NCBI RefSeq assembly: GCF_004343705.1
Contig: NZ_SKFH01000024.1
Coordinates: 1 to 48,514 of the forward strand
DNA length: 48,514 bases
Origin: Flaviaesturariibacter aridisoli
Lineage (GTDB): Bacteria > Bacteroidota > Bacteroidia > Chitinophagales > Chitinophagaceae
Direction: 5' to 3'
A program made the position numbers and the translations under genes. The notes under the pieces are model-generated. The model was not told the DNA's origin, did no database searches, and was given only the letters and a program-made list of their open reading frames with translations. Shown here piece after piece: positions 34,591 through 40,202 of the stretch. Numbering within the stretch: the first letter of the stretch is position 1; every line of letters begins with the position of its first letter.

Positions 34591-34842
34591 CGTTTCGGGC
34601 TTGGAAAGGCCCGTTCGGGTTAAAACTGCGCCCGTTTCAACAAAATAAGGCCCCGTTCCGGTGTAATAAGCCCGCGTTTCACCAAAATATGGCCCCGTTC
34701 CGTTGAAATATGCGCCCGTTTCAGCTACAAATGCCCGCGTTTCAGCCATTTCGGCACCCGTTTCAGTCATTTTTGCGCCTGTTTCACCCAAAATCGTCCG
34801 CGTTTCAGTTCCGGAGTGCTCCGTTCGTGTGCCCATCCTGTG
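34591..34842. repeat. 12-unit array with exact 21-bp period
   Basis: The word CGTTTCR or CGTTCCG recurs at 34591, 34612, 34633, 34654, 34675, 34696, 34717, 34738, 34759, 34780 (TGTT), 34801 and 34822, that is, every 21 bp without an indel. Consensus unit about CCCGTTTCAnnnnAAATANG. A minus-strand frame (34836-34558) encodes a heptapeptide repeat (ETGAYFN, ETRAYYT) along the whole array, but this follows from 21 being a multiple of 3. The rest of the 580-bp gap has REP-like hairpins and no gene. Confidence 0.88.
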
Positions 34843-34870
34843 GACACGAATAAATGCGGTTTGGGGTATT

Positions 34871-35012
34871 CAGCGCCGCGAAGCGGTGCCATCCGGGTAG
34901 CCGGCGGGCGAAGTCCGCCGGAATGGATGGCGCGCAACGAAGCAGCCCCGCGAAGCGGGGCTATCCCGATTACGTCCGGCGCAGCCGGGCGGCCGGACGG
35001 CGCAGGAGGAAA
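34871..35012. repeat. Cluster of GCGAAGCGG hairpins
   Basis: Several REP-like palindromes follow each other: CGCCGCGAAGCGG, GGCGGGCGAAGTCCGCC, and AGCCCCGCGAAGCGGGGCT (34944-34962, perfect 8-bp stem, GAA loop), then GTCCGGCGCAGCCGGGCGG. No gene. Confidence 0.65.
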
Positions 35013-35042
35013 AAGATATTTTCGGTTCTGCGTAGTCGTTTG

Positions 35043-35050
35043 TACCTTTT
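35043..35050 (+). promoter_or_regulatory. -7-like box before the gene at 35069
   Basis: TACCTTTT, one mismatch from TAnnTTTG, 18 bp before the start codon. Confidence 0.45.
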
Positions 35051-35068
35051 ATATTCAAACTAAAATTT

Positions 35069-35752
35069 ATGAGAAAAGTATTCTGGCGCCGTCATGGCGC
35101 AGCCAAAGCGGTGCTCACCTGCCTGGAAGATTACAGAACTCACTGGGAACGCAACGCCCACATCACCGAATCGGCGGACAGCATCGAGGACCTTACTGGG
35201 GCCATCAGCGCGGCCGCCCAGCGGCAGGGCGACAACCAGACGCCGGGCCACACCAACGACAAGAACGACAGCCAGGACGCCATGCTCGAGGCCGGATTCG
35301 GGATGTGTATGAAGCTGAAAGTGTTTGGCCGGAAAACGAAGAACGCCGTGTTGCTGGCCGACTGCGATTTTTCGGAAACTTCCTTTTCGGGCGGCACCGA
35401 CGAAGAGCAGATCGAGCGCTGCGAGCGCATGACGCGCCTCGCCACACAACACCTCGACGCCCTGGCCACGTACGACATAACGGCCGGCGACGTAGCTGCC
35501 CTCAACAGCCTCATTGAAGCCGTGAAGCCCAAGGAAGGCAAGCGCGACGCCGTGGGCGCCCAGCGCACGCAGGCCACCGCTTCCATCCCCGACCTGATGA
35601 AGGCCCTCTCCGCCAAGCTCCGCGAGCTCGACGAAGAGATCGAAGCCTTCATGACGAAGCCCGAGCAAAAGGAGTTTCGCGAGACGTATTTCATCGCACG
35701 GAGGGTAAAGGATTATAAAGGGAAGGGAAAGAAGGTGGAGGCTGCGGGCTGA
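35069..35752 (+). CDS. Unrecognised helical protein
   Basis: Predicted 227-residue soluble protein (MRKVFWRRHGAAKAVLTCLE). It is rich in Ala, Glu, Lys and Arg, mostly helical, without signal or membrane segments; the C-terminal third (DLMKALSAKLRELDEEIEAF) looks like a long helix or coiled coil. I recognise no named domain. GC-rich and in frame with host codon use. A terminator follows directly (35767-35791), and the AT-rich cassette region begins right after that. Confidence 0.65.
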   Translation: MRKVFWRRHGAAKAVLTCLEDYRTHWERNAHITESADSIEDLTGAISAAAQRQGDNQTPGHTNDKNDSQDAMLEAGFGMCMKLKVFGRKTKNAVLLADCDFSETSFSGGTDEEQIERCERMTRLATQHLDALATYDITAGDVAALNSLIEAVKPKEGKRDAVGAQRTQATASIPDLMKALSAKLRELDEEIEAFMTKPEQKEFRETYFIARRVKDYKGKGKKVEAAG

Positions 35753-35766
35753 TACCGTAGAAATAC

Positions 35767-35791
35767 AAAGCCACCGGGAGGTGGCTTTTTT
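35767..35791 (+). terminator. Rho-independent terminator
   Basis: AAAGCCACC, loop GGGA, GGTGGCTTT, then three further T. It marks the boundary between GC-rich host sequence and the cassette-like island. Confidence 0.92.
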
Positions 35792-35800
35792 GTGCGCTAG

Positions 35801-35900
35801 ACGCAACGCGCTATAAAAATTGCGCGGTCGTTTGTGATTGGCGGGCAAGGAGTTAGGAATGGGGTATATTCGTTTGATAGCGTAAATGCTAATGTTAGGC
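35801..35900. other. attC-like site, left edge of cassette 1 (putative)
   Basis: Begins with ACGCAAC (one change from the integron inverse core RYYYAAC) and ends with GTTAGGC (exact GTTRRRY core, 35894-35900). In between, CGCTAT (35809-35814) pairs with ATAGCG (35877-35882), giving an imperfect hairpin of about attC size. The left core is imperfect, so this site is less certain than the one at 36410. Confidence 0.35.
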
Positions 35901-36418
35901 GCTATACAGTAACAGTCTTCTATGCAAAGAGATACTAGAGAAGGGTTCGAGTTTCGGGGAAACGACAATTACCTTGCTCTGACCGTGCAGCGTGTTTTCG
36001 ATTTAATGCATCAAACTCCGGCATTAGACGAATTCCACATCCTGACGAAGATTGATATTAAGTGCAGCGGCTTTTCTGCATCGAATACAGCATTGATTTC
36101 GAGCGCATCGTATCGCGCTTTTTTCAAAAACCTTCAAGTTAACTATGCAAAGTTGGATGGCACTGCGTCTCTAACATCCTACGGCAATGATTTTCACCTC
36201 CGTCTATCGGTAAATTCATCTGGTCAAGTACTGGTAGACGGGATGACATCAGTGGGCGCCGGAACATTTAATGGTCAAAATGTTGACTGTAAACTCAAAT
36301 TTGGCCTATTAGGTAATCAATCGAGTATCAAAGGAGTTTTAGAAGGACTTCATGACATCAATCGTCTTTTTGAGAGGTAGTTGGTGCGAGCGTCCTCCAG
36401 ATGTACAGCGCCTAACAT
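35892..36418. repeat. Inverted repeats flanking cassette gene 1
   Basis: ATGTTAGGCGCTATACAG (35892-35909) and the reverse complement of ATGTACAGCGCCTAACAT (36401-36418) agree at 16 of 18 positions. They enclose the gene at 35922 and contain the GTTAGGC and GCCTAAC cores. Confidence 0.8.
35922..36380 (+). CDS. Cassette gene 1: AT-rich protein, possibly WapI-type immunity
   Basis: Predicted 152-residue protein (MQRDTREGFEFRGNDNYLAL). Base composition is far below that of the neighbours: 36001-36060 has 22 G or C in 60. It reads as a beta-rich, single-domain cytoplasmic protein; the pattern of short strands with DGMTSVGAGTFNGQ and a final LEGLHDINRLF reminds me of WapI-family immunity proteins, but this is a weak resemblance and no toxin lies next to it. 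No signal or membrane helix. It sits alone between attC-like sites in the way integron cassette genes do. A TATATTCG sequence (35865-35872) may be its -7 box. Confidence 0.6.
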   Translation: MQRDTREGFEFRGNDNYLALTVQRVFDLMHQTPALDEFHILTKIDIKCSGFSASNTALISSASYRAFFKNLQVNYAKLDGTASLTSYGNDFHLRLSVNSSGQVLVDGMTSVGAGTFNGQNVDCKLKFGLLGNQSSIKGVLEGLHDINRLFER

Positions 36419-36500
36419 GATTATTGCGCTATGGCCTGCGAACACTTTGAAAGGTTGTACAGTCATTGTCGGCCACAGCGCAAAGCCCTGGTCGTTGTGC
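36410..36500. other. attC-like site between cassette genes (putative)
   Basis: Exact inverse core GCCTAAC (36410-36416) is followed by TTGCGCTATGGCC (36424-36436), which pairs with GGCCACAGCGCAA (36471-36483) with one mismatch in 13, then GTTGTGC (36494-36500), one change from GTTRRRY. The outer GCGC of GCGCCTAAC and of GTTGTGCGC also pair. Length (91 bp), symmetry and place between two unrelated short genes are those of an integron attC site. Confidence 0.5.
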
Positions 36501-36532
36501 GCCATCGGGCGACCTCACTATATTCGACGTGC

Positions 36533-36814
36533 ATGACACTAGTACGTAACTATGCGACCATTGGGTTAATCTTCACACCAATTACAATAGTTCTAATTGC
36601 TCTAGCGATTATGTTTTTCGCGTTTCCCTATAATTATTTTGATGGAAATAAAATGGTAAACTGGGCGGGCGCAATGTTTCCAATCGCGCTAATTGTCTTA
36701 CTACCAACAGACATGTTTTTTCGTGCGTTCTTGAGTAAGGCGATAATACGGCTATGGATATTGGAACTTTCTGGTTTAGCCATATTGACAATCTTTGCTA
36801 TTGTCGCTGTCTGA
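36533..36814 (+). CDS. Cassette gene 2: small multi-pass membrane protein
   Basis: Predicted 93-residue protein (MTLVRNYATIGLIFTPITIV) with three predicted membrane helices: about residues 9-30, 43-60 and 72-92. The ATG at 36533 was preferred over the longer frame from 36431, which would cross the attC-like hairpin. Very AT-rich (17 G or C in 36601-36660). No homologue recognised. It lies 33 bp after the attC-like site and 11 bp before another core-like GCCCAAC, again a single-gene cassette layout. Confidence 0.6.
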   Translation: MTLVRNYATIGLIFTPITIVLIALAIMFFAFPYNYFDGNKMVNWAGAMFPIALIVLLPTDMFFRAFLSKAIIRLWILELSGLAILTIFAIVAV

Positions 36815-36825
36815 CAGACGACGGC

Positions 36826-36868
36826 GCCCAACAGAGGCTCCTATGTAAAGGCAAATGTTGAATGAGCC
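36826..36868. other. Short attC-like remnant (weak)
   Basis: GCCCAAC (36826-36832, exact RYYYAAC) and GTTGAAT (36857-36863, exact GTTRRRY) are only 24 bp apart, with GGCTC/GAGCC able to pair. It is too short for a typical attC; it may be a deleted site at the right edge of the cassette pair. Confidence 0.25.
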
Positions 36869-36891
36869 AATTATTTTTTGGTGCTTCATAT

Positions 36892-36941
36892 ATGATGATT
36901 GCAAGCGGCGTGGTGCCGCTTTTTTTGTGGCGGCAATCATC
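36892..36941 (+). terminator. Nested hairpin / terminator
   Basis: AAGCGGC, loop GTGGT, GCCGCTT then T run (36903-36927) is a standard terminator. It lies inside a second pair, GATGATTGC and GCAATCATC (36894-36902, 36933-36941). It closes the cassette transcription unit. Confidence 0.75.
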
Positions 36942-37097
36942 GTTGAAGAAGCGTAAGCCGGGCAGGCGCTGCTTCGTGCAACGCGGAGGCGGGACAGCAC
37001 CGGATGCGGCGAACCTGCAATCTTTTTGCCCGTGCGTTGGTACCGCGCTGGAAGGGCGCCTGTCGGTAATGCCGGGCGAAATGAAATCCATCCTTTT

Positions 37098-37125
37098 GCC
37101 GTGGCGCGTAGCGCCGCTACGTGCC
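37098..37125. repeat. REP palindrome, left of the Y1 transposase
   Basis: GGCGC GTA GCGCC inside GCCGTGGCGCGTAGCGCCGC. Its reverse complement (GGCACGTAGCGGCGCTACGC) matches the copy at 37717 almost base for base, so the two are inverted copies flanking the gene at 37246. Confidence 0.8.
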
Positions 37126-37143
37126 CCGTCGCATCCACCACGA

Positions 37144-37200
37144 TGAGAAAAACAACAGCCCGCCTTCCGGGAAATCCCTTCCGAAGCTGTTGTTTCTCAC
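37144..37200. repeat. Long imperfect hairpin upstream of the transposase
   Basis: TGAGAAAAACAACAGC and GCTGTTGTTTCTCA are complementary with one bulge and enclose a second stem (TTCCGGG and CCCTTCC words). The phrase GATGAGAAAAACA recurs downstream of the transposase at 37769, so it belongs to the repeated unit. Confidence 0.7.
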
Positions 37201-37245
37201 AGGGCCGCGCAGGGCCTTGCAGCTAGCTTCGGGAAAAGCTTTTCA

Positions 37246-37707
37246 ATGGCAAACACCTTCAGGCAATCGGCCGTACACACCGTCTTTGCCCCCAGGTACC
37301 GGCAAGCGCTGATCCTTCCGGCGTTCCGCGAGCCGGTTCAGCGCTATATGACCGGAATGATAAAAGGTAAGGAGCACCTGCCCATGGCGATCTACGCCAT
37401 GCCCGACCACGTGCACCTGCTGATGGCCATTTCGATGAATAGGGAGCCGCGTAAGATCCTGCAGGTGCTGAAGGCGGAATCCTCCAAATGGATCAACGAG
37501 CAGGGGTTTCTGCAGCACAAATTTGAGTGGCAACGGGGCTATGGTTGGTTTCATGTCCACGCAGGCGGCATCGACGCCGTGGCTGGTTACATCCGCCAGC
37601 AGCCGGAGCAGCACCGCAAGATCTCTTTCCTGGAGGAATACACCGGGTTGCTGGACGAAAACGGGATCGACTACGATCCGCGCTACCTGTTTACCGAACC
37701 CGAATAG
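37246..37707 (+). CDS. REP-associated tyrosine transposase (Y1/IS200-like)
   Basis: Predicted 153-residue HUH-superfamily protein of the TnpA/Y1 type. The metal-binding HUH is in YAMPDHVHLLMAI (residues 60-72) and the catalytic tyrosine is probably the Tyr in VAGYIRQQPEQHRKISF (near residue 118). The C-terminal EEYTGLLDENGIDYDPRYLF is typical of this family. It lies between inverted REP hairpins (37098 and 37717), with one more at 37866, which is the layout of a domesticated REP-associated transposase rather than a classical IS. No second ORF (TnpB) is present. Confidence 0.88.
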   Translation: MANTFRQSAVHTVFAPRYRQALILPAFREPVQRYMTGMIKGKEHLPMAIYAMPDHVHLLMAISMNREPRKILQVLKAESSKWINEQGFLQHKFEWQRGYGWFHVHAGGIDAVAGYIRQQPEQHRKISFLEEYTGLLDENGIDYDPRYLFTEPE

Positions 37708-37716
37708 CCGGAGCCG

Positions 37717-37742
37717 GGCACGTAGTGGCGCTACGCGCCACC
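37717..37742. repeat. REP palindrome, right of the Y1 transposase
   Basis: GGCACGTAGTGGCGCTACGC, with perfect stem GTGGCGC-TAC-GCGCCAC at 37725-37741. Inverted copy of 37098-37125. Confidence 0.85.
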
Positions 37743-37865
37743 ACGGGGCGTCGCTGCACTGCACGCCGGTGATGAGAAAAACAGGAGCCGCCATCGGGCA
37801 CATCCCGGTCGACCGGACCTGCGTTATCGGTGCATCGGGCCTCAATCAGCGATCCCGGGTACCTG

Positions 37866-37882
37866 GTGGCGCTACGCGCCAC
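37866..37882. repeat. Additional REP palindrome
   Basis: GTGGCGCTACGCGCCAC, identical in its 17-bp core to 37725-37741. Confidence 0.85.
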
Positions 37883-37984
37883 GAAAATCAATCGTTTTTA
37901 GGAGGCTGTCCGGAGCTTCTTTCCGCCACGACTTCACAGCGTTGATCGCAATGCTGGTCGCGCACAGGGCTGAGTGCCTGATTT

Positions 37985-38152
37985 TTACCCGCCCCACACA
38001 TAACCCGCAATGAATGCCAGCGCCGCCGCGATGAGGCCGGATAGGAAGATCGTGTAGGAGATCCGGAGGTAGCGGTACTTTTCGGTATGATTGACCCGGG
38101 GAAGAGTAGTCCTGAAACAGGTGAGTGCGGCCATTCCGGATGCGACTTCCAT
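37985..38152 (-). pseudogene. Duplicated C-terminal fragment of the HD-DUF5706 protein
   Basis: A 55-residue minus-strand frame whose last 32 residues (KYRYLRISYTIFLSGLIAAA, then LAFIAGYVWGG and stop) repeat the C-terminus of the protein at 38781 with only a few changes. The first 23 residues (MEVASGMAALTCFRTTLPRV) are unrelated. It still has an intact start and stop, so it could yield a one-helix membrane peptide, but it is best read as a partial gene duplication. The nucleotide match extends about 105 bp (37985-38090 against 38781-38886). Confidence 0.75.
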
Positions 38153-38185
38153 GGACTGATTCTTTTATCGTCGGGGGGCATTTCG

Positions 38186-38193
38186 TATCTTTG
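38186..38193 (+). promoter_or_regulatory. -7 promoter box of the nucleotidyltransferase module
   Basis: TATCTTTG, an exact TAnnTTTG match, 3 bp before the ATG at 38197: a leaderless transcript is predicted. Confidence 0.6.
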
Positions 38194-38196
38194 AGT

Positions 38197-38385
38197 ATGC
38201 AACGGGTAATCACAATCACATCACTAAAAGACCGTTCGAGCGACTTTGCTTATTGGTCCGCGCAGCCCGTTTCCAAACGTCTCGAGGCCGTGGAGATTCT
38301 TCGTCAACAGTATATTAATTTCCGGAAAGATGTTCAGCCCAGACTTCAGAGAATTTGTCGCATTGTTAATCGCGCACAAGGCTGA
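38197..38385 (+). CDS. Small partner of the nucleotidyltransferase module
   Basis: A 62-residue protein (MQRVITITSLKDRSSDFAYW) with the motif FAYWSAQPVSKRLEAVEILR and a basic tail. Short proteins with YW-x(6-7)-RLEAVExLRQ commonly precede DUF6036-type nucleotidyltransferases in Bacteroidota; this is from memory of gene neighbourhoods. The ATG at 38197 was chosen because it follows an exact -7 box. It overlaps the next gene by 56 bp in another frame. A toxin-antitoxin-like pairing is possible but not shown. Confidence 0.65.
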   Translation: MQRVITITSLKDRSSDFAYWSAQPVSKRLEAVEILRQQYINFRKDVQPRLQRICRIVNRAQG

Positions 38386-38767
38386 GTACCTGATTGTCGG
38401 AGGTTACGCAGTCGGTATTCATGGCCATCCGCGTTATACCGGTGACCTCGACATTTGGTTGAATGCTACTCCAGAAAATGCGGAACGTATCATTGCCTGC
38501 CTGAACGAGTTCGGATTTGGCTCTTTCGGATTAAAAGAGGCCGACTTTACAAAATCAGGCAATGTCATTCAGCTCGGCTATCCTCCACTGCGGATCGATT
38601 TGTTGACATCTATTGACGGGGTGTCTTTTCCTGAAGCCTATCAAAACAGGAAAATGGTTGCTATTGACGGACTGCAGGTCGCTTTCATCAGCTACCAGGA
38701 CTTACTTCGAAATAAAGCGGCATCCGGCCGTCCGAGAGATATGGACGACATCGACCAACTCAGTTGA
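38330..38767 (+). CDS. DUF6036-type nucleotidyltransferase
   Basis: Predicted 145-residue nucleotidyltransferase-fold protein. The active-site pattern is YLIVGGYAVGIHGHPRYTGD then LDIWL: a GG followed about 14 residues later by D-x-D. Further residues RIDLLTSIDG and ISYQDLLRNKAASGRPRDMD (a typical ending, D-x-x-D-I) complete the family outline. The ATG at 38330 gives MFSPDFREFVALLIAHKAEY; the longer frame from 38246 overlaps the partner gene without conserved residues. Base composition (29 G or C in 38581-38640) is lower than the neighbouring host genes, which suggests transfer. Confidence 0.82.
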   Translation: MFSPDFREFVALLIAHKAEYLIVGGYAVGIHGHPRYTGDLDIWLNATPENAERIIACLNEFGFGSFGLKEADFTKSGNVIQLGYPPLRIDLLTSIDGVSFPEAYQNRKMVAIDGLQVAFISYQDLLRNKAASGRPRDMDDIDQLS

Positions 38768-38780
38768 TGTTACCTAACGC

Positions 38781-40019
38781 TTACCCACCCCACACATAAC
38801 TCGCGATGAACGCAAGCACCGCCGCGATCAACCCGAACATGAAGATCGTGTAGGAGATGCGCAGGTAGCGGTACTTCTTGGCCAGCACGAGACCTAAGTA
38901 ATACGTGTCCTTGATCAGCGAGCTGTAGATGTACTCGCGGTCTTTCAGCAGCTCATTCATCGCCCACTGGTATTTGTCCAGCTCCATGCGGTGGAAGTTG
39001 CCGAAGAAGAGGAGGTTGGTGCGGCGGCTGCGGATGTCGTCTTCGGTAAACGATCCTTTGTTGATGGAGGGGCGCGTAGCCAGCACGGAGAAAATGATGG
39101 TGAGCACGCACACGATGGCCAGCAGCAGCGTGGGCAGGGCCAGGTGCGGGTAGTATTCGAGGCGGCCCAGCAGCACCGAGAACATGATGGAGATGATGAT
39201 CGAGTTGACCGAGATCATGATGTGGGCCTTGCTGTCGGCCTGCGAGGAGAGGTGAATGTGGTTCTCCGAGGTGAGCTTGAACATCGTTTGCACCGAGCGC
39301 TCGCGTTCCTTGTCGGCCTTCTGCGCCATCGTTTGCTTCTTCGGGTCGTTGAGCTCGGCGGCCGGCTCGAAGGTGTAGGGCGAGACTTCGAGCTCGGGGG
39401 TCATCTTCACGCCTTTGTCGCCCTGCTTTTTGCGCAGTTGCCGCAGCCACTCCTGCTTTTGCGGCTCGCGGTGCTGCTGCGCGTAGTCGGTAAAGTATTG
39501 GTGCGTTTCGAGAAATTCGATGTTGCGCTGGCGCCATTCCTTCTTGGAAAGTTCCTTGCCCAGGTAGGCTTCCTGCTCGGTGCGCAGCTGGCGGCTCATC
39601 TTCCCGAAGTCGGGGCCACCGAGGTGGTACAGGTCGGCGTCGCACATGATCTTCTCCACCGTCGACAGGGGCGACTGTGGCATACGCGTTGCTTGTATGC
39701 ACGACGATACCCGCTGGATCGTTTCGTCGTCTACACCCTGCTCCTGCAGAAAATGGGTGATGTGCCGGATGCTTTCCTTTTCATGCTCCTCGGCTTTGCC
39801 GCTGCTGAAGCCGGTATCATGAAACCATGCCGCCAGCAACAACACAAAACGGTCGTCCTCACTCAGCGGGTATTGCATCGAGAGCTCCTGCGCCGCTGCC
39901 ACTACCTGCTCCGTGTGCTCGAGGCTGTGAAAAACGAAATCCGGTTTCACCTCCTCGCGGAAGATGTGCGTTACCCGTTCCTGCGCCGCCTGTAATATGT
40001 TCAATTGTTGCTCCGTCAT
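38781..40019 (-). CDS. HD-domain protein with C-terminal Pycsar-effector-like (DUF5706) membrane domain
   Basis: Predicted 412-residue protein. Residues 1-190 are an HD-superfamily phosphohydrolase domain (His31 in FHSLEHTEQVV, His67-Asp68 in LAAWFHDTGF, Asp around 127 in IMCDADLYHLGG). The C-terminal half matches the PycTM/DUF5706 layout: HIHLSSQADSKAHIMISVNS, two membrane helices, a soluble segment (FFGNFHRMELDKYQWAMNEL), and a last helix (LIAAVLAFIASYVW). PycTM effectors of Pycsar anti-phage systems damage the membrane on sensing cCMP or cUMP, but no uridylate or cytidylate cyclase lies nearby. A housekeeping role for this HD-fused form is equally possible. Divergent from the lipoprotein gene at 40203. 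Confidence 0.83.
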   Translation of the reverse strand: MTEQQLNILQAAQERVTHIFREEVKPDFVFHSLEHTEQVVAAAQELSMQYPLSEDDRFVLLLAAWFHDTGFSSGKAEEHEKESIRHITHFLQEQGVDDETIQRVSSCIQATRMPQSPLSTVEKIMCDADLYHLGGPDFGKMSRQLRTEQEAYLGKELSKKEWRQRNIEFLETHQYFTDYAQQHREPQKQEWLRQLRKKQGDKGVKMTPELEVSPYTFEPAAELNDPKKQTMAQKADKERERSVQTMFKLTSENHIHLSSQADSKAHIMISVNSIIISIMFSVLLGRLEYYPHLALPTLLLAIVCVLTIIFSVLATRPSINKGSFTEDDIRSRRTNLLFFGNFHRMELDKYQWAMNELLKDREYIYSSLIKDTYYLGLVLAKKYRYLRISYTIFMFGLIAAVLAFIASYVWGG

Positions 40020-40202
40020 AGCCGTACTGTTTCCTAATAAATCTCAAGAATGCCTGACACACTATATAAAATATCGTTCCCTCCTACGCGCTGCGCGCTA
40101 CGGCGGGCGGAGCCTCGCTCCAACCGCTTTCTGCTGAACGGCCTCCGGATGCTCGTTTCATTAGTTCTACAGATGGGCTCCGGATTTCTACAATTCTGCA
40201 GT

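Noticed and set aside
36862-37146. Plus-strand frame of 94 codons after cassette gene 2
   Set aside because: It runs through a terminator and a REP hairpin, and its composition is not protein-like.
37872-38219. Minus-strand frame of 115 codons over the duplicated gene end
   Set aside because: It uses a different frame from the one that matches the HD-DUF5706 C-terminus; only the 37985-38152 frame gives homology.
40050-40202. N-terminal extension of the SdiA-regulated-like lipoprotein
   Set aside because: The extension has no conserved features, and the ATG at 40203 gives a clean lipoprotein signal.
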